Assembly (NCBI RefSeq): GCF_000237925.1 | Contig: NC_031495.1 | Span: 8,781,852 to 8,845,851, forward strand | Direction: 5' to 3' | Length of the DNA stretch: 64,000 nucleotides | Origin: Schistosoma mansoni | Taxonomy: Eukaryota > Platyhelminthes > Trematoda > Strigeidida > Schistosomatidae | In this document: piece after piece, positions 45,540 through 57,227 of the stretch | Position numbering within the stretch: position 1 is the first letter of the stretch | Layout: every line of letters begins with the position of its first letter | Position numbers and translations under genes: made by a program | Notes under the pieces: generated by a model | Databases searched by the model: none | Told to the model about the DNA's origin: nothing | What the model saw: the letters and a program-made list of their open reading frames with translations, nothing else

Positions 45540-45740
45540 TGTAAGCAAAGGTGGATAGTGGCTAGCGGTGGAATCCAGGACGCGCGTTTCGTCCTATCCG
45601 GGACTCGTCAGTTGGATGTACCTGCATCTCAGAGTTGATGTTCACTCTGGGACTCGAACCCAGAACCTTTCGTTTCAAACACCATCGCGTTATCCACTCA
45701 GCTACTGAGTCCTGATAGCCACTTGCTTGTGCTATGGGGT
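45540..45740 (-). mobile_element. Sm-alpha-like tRNA-headed repeat upstream of the neurexin start
   Basis: Minus strand: GGACTCAGTAGCTGAGTGG (A-box region), GGGTTCGAGTCCCAGAGTG (B-box region), GATGCAGGTACATCC, then a hammerhead core and CCACCGCTAGCCACTATCC. This matches the known Sm-alpha family of schistosomes. It ends about 400 bp upstream of the neurexin ATG, on the same strand. Confidence 0.85.
45571..45620 (-). ncRNA. Sm-alpha hammerhead ribozyme, intact core
   Basis: CTGACGA, GTCC/GGAC stem II, GAAAC, GCGCGTC cleavage segment and a CTGGAT partner are present. The stem I 5' strand is ATCCAA rather than ATCCAG, giving an A-C mismatch next to the core that may reduce activity. Confidence 0.7.
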
Positions 45741-45759
45741 AAAGTTTAAATTCATTTAT

Positions 45760-46110
45760 ATTCATTTTTCGAGGCAATACGCACAGTATGCACATATGCC
45801 AATTAGAGACTGACCAGTTGCAGTCCCAAAACATCAATAGGAAGATTCAAACAAACAATACTAGCCAATATCCATCTTTGCTTACAATGTTTGTGAATTA
45901 AGGCTATATCGAGGCAATACGCACTATATGCACATATGGCCAATAAGAGACTGACCGGTTGCAGTCCTAACATATCTATGGGAAGATACAAACAAACAAT
46001 ACCAAACGAATTTAGATATACTTATATTTTACAATTAATATGCTCTCCCTGATTCGAACTTAGTATCTTTCGATTCAAACTTCAATGTATATTACAATTA
46101 GTTATGAAGT
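45760..46110 (-). repeat. Sm-alpha-associated flank, present twice in tandem
   Basis: The block with GGCAATACGCACAGTATGC, CACATATG and GAGACTGACC(A/G)GTTGCAGTCC occurs at 45765-45870 and again at 45910-46000. A decayed head follows to about 46090. The same block is on the plus strand at 5945-6100 and 58770-58890. Confidence 0.65.
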
Positions 46111-47849
46111 TCAGATAACTAATCACTTATGCAACGGTTATGATTTTTGATTTAATTGGTAATGGTTTTGGATTTATCTTGATATCAATATTTCGATTAG
46201 ATATCACTAAATAACCTGAAACAATCACGACCTTTGTATCAAGTTAATGGTAAGGGGACAAATACATAGTTCACTGATGGCTAATATCTCATAGTTACAT
46301 CAACTGATTTATTGATTTTATAAATTGTATACACAAATTAGATTAAAGATTGACTACTAGTACAATTCATTCCAAACTTATTGATTGACCAAAACATTTA
46401 AGATGATATGTAATTTGTTATCAATGTTATTGTGGGAGTCTTTTAATTAGTGGTTGGTGAATAAATCAGTCTTCTCCATTCTGACATTCTCCTTCGAGTT
46501 ATCGTAGAGGTCTTGTTCAATTTCAACAAGTAGCAGATGGCAGCTTTTTTATGTACTCATAGTAATCAGTTTTACTAGAAGTAACCAGGATTTAGTAGCA
46601 GACACAACACTGACAAATCAGTCTTCTTTCTTACCATTGTGGTTTATTATTACTTACCATACATAACACGTGAACATAGTATACAATATAAGCTATCTAT
46701 TAAACAAATAAGTCTTCAAACTAGAGTTGAGAAAGAGTATCTCTTTACATTATGAATGGTTAGGGGGTGAGTCTTAGGGATATGGGATATTTTATGTATG
46801 TACTATTTTATGTTCAATGACTAAATGCAATTGAGCAGCTGTATTATCTAAGTAAATGTTGTAAAATGTATCTACTTGTGTACAATCATTTGCTATTAAT
46901 CTTCGGTTCACTTAAATTACACGAATTAAACCCTAAGGATATATTAAATAATTAAGGATAACGGTTAAGATTCATCAAGAAAATTAGCTTGAAAATTTTC
47001 ATAAAAATTTATCTGATGTACTTAGATATATTCATCCATCTTACCATTTGATTTGCCCTAAAGATATACCAACATGTCTTATCTAATGGTCTCATAAAGA
47101 CTGACTGCTCGTTAATAGATAATTTGATGATCAATATTTACTTTTTTGTCACTAACAATATACAAACTATTAGGAATACATGACATAAAGAAATTTATAA
47201 AATGATATTTGACATCAGACTCAACTCTCTGTTTCATCAATCTGGAAGAAACGAATCATCTATAATCCGCCTAAATTAAGTGCAAATAAGCTATCTTTAT
47301 AACCTGCTCAAGAATCTTAGTAAAGAGATGTAAATCAAAAGTCAGTCAATATCGACCTCTATGAAAAATCCAATATTCACTATCCACAAATACTGAAGTG
47401 CAAATCTGTAAACAGTTTGATTCAACTAATTGATAGGGTTTATATCTCCCAATGTTTTGACTCTCTTCTATGCTCTACTTGTTCTTCTCTTTATTCTTTT
47501 AATAAAATAATGAAACCAACTTTAGTTTTAAATAAATTTTGATGAATTACGTTTTCATTCCATTTAGGTGACCTTATTTTGTTGTTATTTTATTCTGAGG
47601 TAGCTTAGGGTTCCCTTTCATGGATGGTTTAATTAAGTACCAAAATATGTACATCTCCATTGATAAAAACTGTAATTGAACAATATTATTATAAAGAGTA
47701 ATGTCTACTTTGATATAATATATTGCAATGATTATATTAGATCAAAAGCCTACGATGATAGCTATAACTTACTCTACTGATAAGTCTATTAGCTGTATTT
47801 CAACCAACTAAATGCTAAGGGGTGAATAACGGTTGTCAACATACTCATT
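46111..47849. other. Intergenic between neurexin and the tentative plus-strand gene
   Basis: AT-rich, no ORF, repeat or RNA gene recognised. Confidence 0.5.
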
Positions 47850-48000
47850 TGTATTCCATAGTTGAAAGCGTGAGTCATTTGAAGCTAGACCACTATGGAA
47901 AACCTGGAAACATTGAACGGCCATTTCATCCTATTATGGGACTCCTCAGCAGTGCTATGAAATATACTAAATCTCCACAAAAAACCCCTTCATTTGTATT
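47850..48000 (-). mobile_element. SINE family 2 fragment, hammerhead partly altered
   Basis: Tail and ribozyme only. At 47910-47955: GCACTG, CTGAGGA, GTCC/GGAT (wobble), GAAAT, GGCC and a GTT triplet; the stem I partner is CAATGT. The head was replaced by a second tail-like stretch ending AAAACCCCTTC, so it is a small foldback. Confidence 0.6.
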
Positions 48001-48215
48001 TATTGTTTAGATGTTCCTATTGATGTTTAGGCCTGTAATAGATCAGTCACTTTTGACATATGTGCATCCTGCACGGATTTTCATGTTATTGTCGCAAAAT
48101 CACAAGCATTTTTAGGCACAGCTGAGTGGTTTCTAGCCACGGAATTCAGGACGCACGTTCTGTCCGATCTGGACCTTGTCGGTTAGATGAAGCTGCATTA
48201 CAGAGTTATCAACAT
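48000..48215 (-). repeat. Sm-alpha-like flank and degraded ribozyme
   Basis: Flank block at 48010-48110, then TTCTGTCCGATCTGGACC on the plus strand. Read on the minus strand the core is CCGACAAG with GGACAGAAC, so not functional. Confidence 0.5.
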
Positions 48216-48489
48216 ATGTAAAAAGAAATGTAAAAAATGCTTGACTGACGTTGTTTCTGCTTTTTCTAGTATCCATGATATGTATCCGTACACAGGTACA
48301 AAGTATATCTGAGAACTTTAAGATGATAGTCCATCGTTAATAAACGTATCTATATAACTGGGAAGATATACTCTATCAAAAATCTTACTGGTTGATCTAA
48401 GTGATATCAGTCAATAATGAAAAATCAGTATAGATCTGTGGAGATTATTAAGTTTTTGATCATGAATCGATCGATATCAAATCACCATT

Positions 48490-48840
48490 GATAATTACGA
48501 TATTCTCAGTAGTGACTAGCTTCTTGAGGGAATTCTCAGAGTTCTAGTGAGAAAACGTGGTGGATACAGTTTTCTGCCTCAGACAATGGAAGATGGTCGC
48601 GCAATTTCATGGATTGGTTGAGACTAAATATTAACACTGTTGGATACTGCCTCAGTGGTCTAGAGTTCAAGCGTTCTCGCGCATGATCGAAGGTCCTGGG
48701 TTCGATACCCCGCGAGTGAGATAGTGGATGCTCACTGCTGAGGAGTCCCACAACAGGACAGAACGACCGTGTGGTGCTTCCAGATTTTAAATCGTTGTTT
48801 AGCATCAATCGATTCATGATCTCAATCAAAGAAATGAAAA
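48490..48840 (+). mobile_element. SINE family 2, near-full plus-strand copy
   Basis: Leader AGTAGTGACTAGCTTC and TTCTAGTGAGAAAACGTGG, ATTAACACTGTTGGAT, head GCCTCAGTGGTCTAGAG and GGGTTCGATACCCCGCGAG, CTGAGGA, then GGACAGAAC (damaged GAAAC) and tail. Confidence 0.68.
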
Positions 48841-49636
48841 AAAACACTAAATGAATAACATCTTTGAAAACTGTAATACATAACATTTCATAATCATACC
48901 AAATAGTGAACAAGATAAAAACAGACAACACAAAGGTTAAAAAAATCATCACACTCACTTTACAACTAATTCTATCAAGCGGTCATGTTAATTCTCAAGA
49001 ACTTAGAATATTCATGTCTTATCAAACTTCTAGTACCAATCTTGTCATTTACATAATTAAGTGTCAGCCAACTTGATTTATTTCATTTCTATATAATCTT
49101 CATTAAGATGATGGTTCTATTTTACACTATTGATAATGTTCATTCATAATGAATCTTTCATCATTAAATTATTATGGTTTAAATATTGTTTCTTTCACAA
49201 GATTCATTTGATAGGTAATAAAGTATAAAGTAAGATATTCTATTGGAAAGGTGGTGAACTTCGTTAGTACTAGGTCTGTTTTTTTTTCTTTTGCAGAATA
49301 TAATATTAATCTTTCATGAAACAATAGTAGATTTCTTGTCTTAAGGTTACTTATGTACTTCATTTTCTCCGTGTTTGTTCTCATTGGTCTATCTTGAATT
49401 GTCCAATCATAGTGGTAACTTTATTTTTAAAGCTGTAAATAGAAAAACTAATTATTGAAAAAAAAAACCTGGTGAGAATGATGATTAGGTTGTTGCTTGC
49501 CTCCAGTTTTCCGTTTACACAAGGATTTTATTTATTATCCTATAATTTTAGGATAATAGGACAAAATATTAATTATACGGTTACTGTATATCATTCACCT
49601 TGCGAAATTATGGTGATATCAAATCTAGAATGCCGG

Positions 49637-49686
49637 TGCATTCAGCTGACGAGTCTCCAGTAGGACGAAACAGACATCCAGAATTC
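49637..49686 (+). ncRNA. Isolated Sm-alpha-type hammerhead, intact core
   Basis: ATTCAG, CTGACGA, GTCT/GGAC, GAAAC, an ACAGACATC cleavage segment (AUC triplet), then CAGAAT. Stem I has one internal mismatch. The tRNA head is missing, and the 3' flank CCACTGCTAGTCAT identifies the family. Confidence 0.62.
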
Positions 49687-49754
49687 CACTGCTAGTCATA
49701 TTTTATCCATTGTTTATCATCTCATGTCATAATGACTATGTTGAGGTAATCTGC

Positions 49755-50250
49755 ATACGATGTATCTACCAGTGGCTTGGACATGTTCTACGAATGTCAT
49801 CCTAGAGAATTCCATGTCGTGCATTATTTGCCGATGCTTGGACTGGTTGGAAAAAGCGGAGAGGTGGTCGGTGTATGACGTGGTGTCGTGGTATAAAAGA
49901 GAGCTGCAAAGGACTGGCTTCTGTTGGTCCTTCACGACTCCCTGGCTGGGGTCCGAGAGATGGTGTTAAACAGTGGCAAGGGACGTTATCAGATATGGCT
50001 CAGAATAGAAGCACAATGGCGATCCTGCTGTAACCTTCTTTTACTTTCTTCATAAAGTGGTTATAACCTCCTTAACTGAGAGAGTTTTTCTGGCTGTACA
50101 TTTCAGTTTCCCTCACCATTACTTTTTTTATATATATGCATCTTACCCCCTTTCTCTTCTCATTTTCATTGTTTTGTGTGGCGCATTTATATCTGGTACC
50201 CCCCTGCACCAATATTTATGTTTAATCATTGTTATTAATGAGTGGATTTA
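49755..50250 (+). pseudogene. RTE-clade LINE 3' end with untranslated tail
   Basis: In one frame: WLGHVLRMSS, stop, then GWKKRRGGRCMTWCRGIKES and PSRLPGWGPRDGVKQWQ to a terminator near 50032. This is a typical SR2/RTE C-terminus. The trailing 3' region contains the GGTACCCCCCTGCACCA block, also seen (as GGTGCCTTCTTGCACCA) at 7951-7967. Truncated, with one in-frame stop. Confidence 0.72.
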
Positions 50251-51014
50251 TTAAAATTCCCTCCTTCAGATATTTTTCTGATACACTTTCCCCGGTAAAT
50301 CAAACTAATTCAGATAATATAATTCCCAAGCAGTAGATCAAAAAACAGCAATACGCATATACAACGACAAACCTTATCTCAGCGATTTTTGTCACTTTGG
50401 TTCTATCTTTTCTCTCTCCGTTTTCTTTTCTCCTTCTTTGACCTTTACATGTAACCCTAATTTCTTTGTCAACCTGATCATTGCTGTAAATCGGTATGCA
50501 TTCTATAAACAGTAAAGCTAAAAGTCTCTCTAACCAACTAACAAAACGGGAACTATTTGAGTTTCGACAACATTTAACACAGCTAAATAATATAAAAAAA
50601 CATGATTCGTTTTTAGTAACTCTACGAAATATTATTTCACAATAGATCTCAGACTGCATTAGTTACACCACACTTCTTTGTTAGCCATGGCTGAGCTTCC
50701 TTTATCACACTCTTCTTTATCTTATATCTAATTTTCAGTCAGTCAGCAAGTATTTAAAAGCAGACGTTTTCTAATACACGTAAATAGAGAAGAGTTTCAA
50801 GAAACATATGTGTAGTATCTTTAGTTGAATCTCATCATTGTTTATATTATACCAATGACTTGCTAATGTAAAGAGAGAAATAAAGGAGCAACAAAGTTTA
50901 CATTTTTAAACATGATCTCGCCTAATTAGAATTCTGTGAAGTATAAACCTTTAGTTTTGTGCTCGATTTATTCTATGAATCATAAGCTTTCGTTTGATTT
51001 ATAAATAACTTAAT

Positions 51015-51125
51015 TTTGGAGATTTGTGGAGATAGTAGTTGGGTTCACGAGTCAATCCAAGCGAGACCACTAGGTTTTCAATGGTGGCCTAGCTTAGATT
51101 GACTTGTGAATTCAAATTTGAAGTG
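51015..51125. repeat. Minimal foldback (about 100 bp) from SINE family 2
   Basis: TTCACGAGTCAATCCAAGCG-type arm, a loop of about 10 nt at GGTTTTC, then the complementary arm ending TTGACTTGTGAATTC. The head and ribozyme are gone completely. Confidence 0.6.
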
Positions 51126-51257
51126 TAAATTACTGTCATATTCTTTTCTGCGTGACTCTTCCATTCCATTTATTCCACTCTAACGTACCACTATGAATCT
51201 AATTTTATTTTTATCATTCCTTGTACATTATGGTCCTGTAAGTCATATGTTTAGTAT

Positions 51258-51592
51258 ATGTACCTTTTAGAATTGGTTAAATCAGGAATAAATCGGATGA
51301 TCCTTTCAGTTAATTCGTCTTCTCTCTCTCCTCTTTCCAAGCAAGTAAGCCATAGATCAGTGATAAGATTGTCTTCTTTCTACCCTCACAGCCATTCAGT
51401 CATAAGTTGATGTCATGGTTTGAAAGTTCGAAGGCTGTAATAAGTAATCTATTATGTCAAGGTTGTAAACTAAATATAGACAAATCTTTTCCTGCAATAC
51501 CAGCACAAACTACATTGCAAATTAATCAAGGTTGTAACACTTGTTTTCAGTTGAGAAAAAGATACGTTAATAGATATTTTAAAAACTGTTGA
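51258..51592 (+). CDS. Unrecognised plus-strand ORF, two exons with a 47-bp intron
   Basis: Exon a (51258-51344) starts MYLLELVKSGINRMILSV and ends CAA|GTAAGC. The 47-bp intron ends in a strong pyrimidine tract and CACAG. Exon b from 51392 is in phase 0, beginning PFSHKLMSWFESSKAVISN, with two C-x2-C pairs (CQGC and CNTC), then RKRYVNRYFKNC and a stop. This gives 95 residues as a closed unit. Very short introns are typical of the 5' ends of schistosome genes. The cysteine pairs suggest a small zinc-binding module, but I do not recognise the family. Exon b may instead splice out in phase 0 (for example AGATAC|GTTAAT at 51565) to exons near 54.35 kb. An acceptor-like AG just before the first codons leaves open that exon a is internal. 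Confidence 0.4.
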
Positions 51593-52429
51593 GAATACCG
51601 AATCCGATGAGCTCTCCTGATGTGAATCATCTCTACTGTCCTACTAATGAGAAATTTCCTAGGAAAATAACGGAATACGATCAATGCTTCTTGTGTGGTA
51701 AAGATATTCTATACTAAAAAATGTAGCTAATTTATGAAGAGAGTGTGAAATCAGGCAATAATTCTCATCTAATACATTCAGATGTACCCTTAGTTTCAAT
51801 GACACAACTGTACTTGCATCTGAAGTAGGTTATAAGTAATGATGTTGAAATGACTTCTGAGCAAACATTATTGTTATCATTAGTCAATGGAATATTTTTT
51901 TTCAATACATGAAGTACAAAGTGTCTGGTTAAATAAATAAATATATTAGATTCAATTATACGAAAGTTTAAATCAAGTGTAATGAATTACCATTGATTAC
52001 TAAAAGCATTTTTAGGAAACAGTTTTTGTTTTGATTATACGAATGGATTATTTATCTAACTAATAGCTCGATCGCTTACATCCACCCACTTTATCGAATG
52101 AGTATGAGAGATGAACGAAGATTTAAGGAAGAGTTTACCTGGATTTTGCAACTCATCAGTCGCCTACTGTTAAAAAACAACCTGAAATGGATGTCAAGAT
52201 AAGCTTTCCATCAATTCTTAGTGAAATAGTAAACGCTAAGATTAAGAAGAGTGGTGAGCCATGGTGACTAAACCTCGAAAATATTTAAGTATTTTGATTC
52301 CATGTTGGCAATTATATTAACTGAGGTACTAGTTAGATTCTGGGGGAAGGGAATTGAAGTAATTTCATACTAATTGTGACTATTGTTGGTCTTCTCAGTT
52401 TTAAATGAAAAATGGAAATCCTTGTGTGA

Positions 52430-53600
52430 TAAGTACCGAGGAAATCGGTTCGACTTTTGTATTTTCTAGAACATTAGCTTCAATAATCGTCCAACTTTTA
52501 ATTAGGGCTTCTGAACAACAAATCCATGGAAGCCAAACTGGTTTCGACCAGGACGAGAATGATTTAGCCAAATATTAACCATTCATCAGGTTTAGCAAGC
52601 TAGACATACCTACTGATTCTCTAAGTTACAAGTATTTCTTGACTTGAAGAAAGTATTCAACTCCATAGAAAGAGATGTTCTATGGTAGGGTCTGTCAGTG
52701 AAACGATTAGCAAAGACGTCAATAAACTTTGTGATGGTTCTTCGCTCGTACATTATTAGGTGAGTCAGAGCCTATGATGAACTGTCGTAAAAAATGATAG
52801 TGTCATTTGATGTTTGTCAAGGCTATCAACTTTCCTCAATTTTTTGTTTAGATTTGCCATATATATTATTTTAAGGATGACCGTTTTGTACTCTAACTTT
52901 TTGAAAATTTATCTAACAGGAAGTTTACTTATTAATTTTGCACACTGAGGTGACAAAGTTCAGTTTAGTGAAATAGATGACAAAATCCAGTGTCTTGTGA
53001 TAACCTTAGACACGTTTCACTTCATACAAATATGAATGTTGCTTCATGATTGATCTACCATAACGTCTGAAGCAATGATAGTAAGTGAATTATTTGACGG
53101 TGTCGACAATTTCACTTACACTAAAAGTTTAATAAACCTTGGTATGTCATTGCATAACAAAATCTAGATACAGATCCAGAACTTCGGTTGGCTTTTGTCA
53201 ACTTACGTCACTTGACATATAAGCCATTCAAAGGACAAGTTTACTATGCAGTAGTTTGTTATGTCCAACTTTACGGTCATGGAAATTCACCTTTAGGAAT
53301 AGTAAATATTCTTTTGCATTTGAACATAGATGGTTTCGAGGCATCATGTGTTAAGTTTGTAATCACCAATTGAAGAATCCTGAAGTTAGGCATAGAGTAC
53401 TAGGTAAATATGGAAGATTGGTCGATGAGATAGTAAATCTTGAGACATGTGTTAAATATACCCTATCCCTTCAAATCAAGATGCTGTTTTCACGATTGGC
53501 CTGCCTTATTGCTAAGAATAAAGAAAATTCTAAACCACGGAATATCTCATCAAGTAAAGGTAGTAAACGTTTACTCAACACGATTCTGAGTTAAATTATA
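52430..53600 (+). pseudogene. Heavily decayed RTE-like reverse transcriptase (plus strand)
   Basis: Recognisable remnants in order: QTGF at the start of the finger/palm region (about 52540), FLDLKKVFNSIERDVLW (about 52635-52685), VCQGYQLSS at about 52818, LAFVNLRHLTYKPFKGQVYY (about 53185-53250), a degraded LYG block, and VRHRVLGKYGRLVDEIVNLE (about 53385-53445). There are many stops. It lies inside the intron of the tentative plus-strand gene and is followed directly by a degraded Sm-alpha-like repeat. Confidence 0.72.
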
Positions 53601-53639
53601 ATTCATACACGTTACAAAAGTGAATGACTAGTTTGAGTC

Positions 53640-53805
53640 AGTAGATAAATTAATGACGCGTTGATATTTGAGACCAAAAGTACTGAACTCGAATCCCGGA
53701 GCGATCATCAACTCTGGGACACAGGTACATCCAACTGACGGATCCCAAATATAATCAAACGAGGGTTCTGGATTTTACTGCTAGCCACATTCGATTTATG
53801 CTATA
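53640..53805 (+). repeat. Degraded Sm-alpha-like repeat
   Basis: Head traces (GAACTCGAATCCCGGAGCG), ACATCCAACTGACGGATCCC, ATAATCAAACG and CTGCTAGCCACATTC. The core is disrupted. Confidence 0.55.
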
Positions 53806-54351
53806 TTTCAAAAAATCATTTAAAATTATGAACAACTGTTTCGACAATAAGTCCTTGAAACCGGACGAATATTCTCCAATTATTCGACGCAAAGTAGCGA
53901 CTAGAACCATACTAATTAGTCATTATAAAATATCAAATTAATAATAAATATTTTATTTGCTTACAGCATTTAACGGTATGGATTTAATGAATAATGAAAG
54001 GTGTCAATGCTTTTTCATCCGTTCTGTCAACATATTCGATCGTAAAAATAAATGCTCTTGTAATATAAAATGTCGTATATACTTCATAATTGTACTGTCA
54101 TGCAAATGGCAAATTTTGATGTTATTTTAAAGAACATAAATTTGTTCACACGAACTTCCTTATATAAAAACTAACCGTTTATATTTGTCTGATGTAGACA
54201 TTTAAACCAAAATTATTATACTACGTTCCCCTAGTTTACATCATTTACTTCTGACACTTAGATGTGCCAAACTTTTCTTAGTATAACCACACTATCCATT
54301 GCATTTTCAAGCTAAAATAAACTTCACAGAACTAACAGTATCCTTGTATAG

Positions 54352-54549
54352 GCGTTGCAACTATATTCCCACCTATCTGTTTGCCCTCGAGTTACTATGA
54401 TTGGAATGTTTCTAGGTGCGATTTCCCTTAGAAGAAGGATGACTCAATTACAAAATAATTTACAGAAGGGGCTAAATTTTTCTAGAAATTCAATGGGAAA
54501 CAAACTATTCAGAGGTTATCTAATCGGACTACAGATGTTATTAAAGAAT
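54352..54549 (+). CDS. Candidate internal exon of an unrecognised plus-strand gene
   Basis: Acceptor tccttgtatag, 198 nt open in phase 0, donor AAGAAT|GTATGT. It encodes 66 residues including RVTMIGMFLGAISLRRRMTQ and FRGYLIGLQMLLKN. Length is a multiple of three and both ends are phase 0, matching the flanking candidates at 51.4 and 56.95 kb. No family was recognised. A decayed RTE element lies in the intervening 52.4-53.6 kb. Exon calls rest on splice signals and coding-like composition only. Confidence 0.33.
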
Positions 54550-56079
54550 GTATGTTGTAGAAGTTAAAACTGTTTTTACGAATTATTATTAATTATAATT
54601 TTGTTGTGTAATTACTGAGTAACTAGATTACTGTGTATATATATTCTATTCATCATAAGCTTTCGGTTGACTTATTAACTACTGTTGTACGGCCTACTAT
54701 TCTCAATTTGTTGTCAGTCGATTATTTAGTATCCCCCATTCAAAGCTACTATTCGGCTTGAGCATGCATAATTATTATTTTTCATTTTAACATGTGGTGC
54801 GGTCTTATATTTCTGTATATAAACCACGTCTGTTTAAAATATAGATATTGTACAAGCTGGTGGCTACCTCTAGACTCAAAGGCACAGAAATGAGTTCAGC
54901 TCGCGATTAATGAACCAATATGACCATAGCTTTTCCCTCAACGTCAATGGGGCTGATGTAGCATGTAATAGGCCGAATTAGATATGTTTAGCTACAAATT
55001 TAATAACAGACCATATAAGAATTGGAAATTTGACTGGTGACTTGGTACGTGACATCAATTAGGGTTTCAAGATATGATAACAGAACTCTTCTAGAGTCTT
55101 CAATCGATATTCCATCAATGATTGAATCTACAAATTATTTATAAGCTTGCATTCAAGAAATCAAACGATTCCCAAAACATTCCCATTAAATTTTATCCTA
55201 ACCGTTTCATATACTGATACCTATTTTCGAAAGAATTCCATGAGTTTACAAGAACAGGTCTTGAGACCATAATTTATGAATGAACCAATCAGATTCAGGA
55301 TAACAGGTCTTAAATTTTCACATGGAATTCATTAATCCATTTGGGTACATAGAGTTTCGGCATTTTAGCTAATGTCAGTTCGTGATGAAAACTCTAACTC
55401 GAATTCCTAATGCAAGCAACAACAGTAAATCCTAATCCTAATTCCCTGCACTGGTTCATAACCCTCATTTAGCCTTAGTGAGTAGATCGACATTCTTACG
55501 GTCACCTTAGTGTCGATCAAAGATCGTCCTTAAAATATTATCTCACCGAATATCACATTTATGTTTCCGTTTTTAAAAGGTTAACACGGTATTATACAAT
55601 GTTTATCAAACAAAGATTTTCTCGATAAGTACTATTGTTTTTGTTCTTCAACTCTGATTTTTCTATCTACTCATTAACATACATATAATTAATAATACTA
55701 ATCTTCATTTCTTATTTATTGATTTATTCAAAACAATCATTAACTTGATTTAAATATTGTTTCTATGTATGATACACTCTTTTTTTGTGTGTCCATACTT
55801 AACGCCAATATAGTATGATGAATACTTTACCCCCCCCCTTTGTTTAAAATGTTCATCGATAATTGTCATTTATATAAGTAACAATTAGTTATTGTTGTTT
55901 TTTTTTTCTTTTCATTTTCAATGAAACGAAGTTTCAATTGTTTGCTAGGAAATTACTAATCGTTTTAGTTAACTATTATTTAATAGAAAAACGCTTGTTT
56001 TTTCGATAACAAATCTAATTTTCTAGAAAAATAATGTTTCCTGAATGTAGAAACATTGTCTATCTTGGTTACTACTGTA
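54550..56079. other. Candidate intron, possible unidentified LTR piece
   Basis: 54640-54960 has CATCATAAGCTTTCGGTTGA, partly matched at 50985, and TCTGTATATAAACCACG, which may be a promoter-like LTR segment. A C10 run lies at 55829. No boundaries found. Confidence 0.3.
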
Positions 56080-56269
56080 GTGTGGTCTACTTATATTCAT
56101 ATAAGTAGTATATGGTGATGGTCAGACATAGAATGTATTTTGGCAGAAGACCGATAAGGAAAGGACTGAAATGAAGCGCAATTGGTAGGAAAATGTATAA
56201 ACAATGAAATTAGAGAAGATGAATTGATATTTACAGAAGGGACAGTGAAGATTGAGACAATTGGTTGTT

Positions 56270-56500
56270 AATTTGCAAATTTTCATAGTTGAAATCATGA
56301 GTCGATTGAAGCTAGACCACCATAGAAAACGGGGAAGCATTGGACGGCCGTTTCGTCCTATTATGGGACTCCTCAGCAGCGCGCATCCACGATCCCGCAC
56401 TCGCGAGATTCGAACCCAGGACCTACCAGTCTCGAGCCAGAGCCCTTAACCGATAGACCACTGAGCCGGCATCTAACGGTGTTAATGTCTAACTTGAACC
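56270..56500 (-). mobile_element. SINE family 2 copy nested in another repeat
   Basis: The minus strand has the head (GGCTCAGTGGTCTATCGG, GGTTCGAATCTCGCGAG), the hammerhead at 56337-56382 and the tail. It interrupts a family R4 repeat whose two halves are at 56080-56275 and 56500-56610. Confidence 0.78.
56337..56382 (-). ncRNA. Hammerhead motif with intact core, weakened stem I
   Basis: CTGAGGA, GTCC/GGAC, GAAAC, GGCC and GTC are all present. Stem I is GCGCTG against CAATGC, with one mismatch and one wobble. Confidence 0.62.
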
Positions 56501-56951
56501 AAACTAACTGTTTGCTGTATGGTTATCAGATTTTAGTGAGGTAGTCTTTAATTTGTGATTTAATACATTCGTTTGTCCCAACTAATGTTTTTGTTCACTA
56601 CACTACTACTGTTTCTGAGGTAGAAACCTTATTTTATGAGTGTCGAATGATTATACATGGTGTTCACATTTATATATATTTGAACGTTATTTAAAGTTCT
56701 CGTTTTGAATCAAAGTTCAGTATAAGAAAGACAAGAAGTTGAATGATTTCTGTAAGCCCAGGAGATAGGTGTCTCATAGTTGACCCAACTTTCTTTTAAA
56801 CCCGTCAGTAGATAGTGATTCAACGACTTGTTGAGACAAGAGGTTCCATCAGTTGATGATTTGATGGGAAAGCTGGGAGTCAGCTGAAAGGTAATTGATT
56901 CTAGATTTTGGAACTTCTCTAGAGTGCCCATGTAAATTCTCTGTTTTGGAG

Positions 56952-57227
56952 GACAATAGAAGTGAGGTAAATAATCAATATTTAAATTTAAAAAAGTCTG
57001 ATAAAATCACCACTCTTTATTCTATATTACAAGAGAAATACGATCAGGTTAGCCAGTTTTTTGTCATACAGAAGCTTTTCAGTTTCAAGCATCAACTTGG
57101 TTTCAGTTCCTTGAACCCTTTACCAACAGTTCACCGTCTTTATTTGAGCAGAAGCTTGTGGTGTGCATCTAACAATCAAGTTTCGGCCGTAAGAATACTA
57201 TGTATAAAAATACAGAAATTTTACCAA
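56952..57227 (+). CDS. Candidate exon of an unrecognised plus-strand gene
   Basis: 276 nt open in phase 0 between acceptor-like tgttttggag and donor CAA|GTACGT. It encodes 92 residues including TTLYSILQEKYDQVSQFFVI and LGFSSLNPLPTVHRLYLSRS. It continues in phase from the 54.35-kb candidate. A short open stretch follows another acceptor (tttctgcag, ending near 57480) but its phase is ambiguous. The product is not recognised. Confidence 0.33.

Larger units (their letters stand above)
56080..56610 (+). repeat. Dispersed repeat R4, split by a SINE
   Basis: Left half 56080-56275 (TATAAGTAGTATATGGTGAT to GTTAATTTGCAAA). Right half from about 56500 (AACTGTTTGCTGTATGG to CAACTAATGTTTTTGTTCAC). The SINE at 56270-56500 is the later insertion. 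Confidence 0.65.

Noticed and set aside
50300-50659. 119-residue minus-strand ORF with basic and hydrophobic patches
   Set aside because: No recognisable domain. Lies just past a LINE 3' end with no start context, splice pair or homologous copy seen here, so not supported as a gene.
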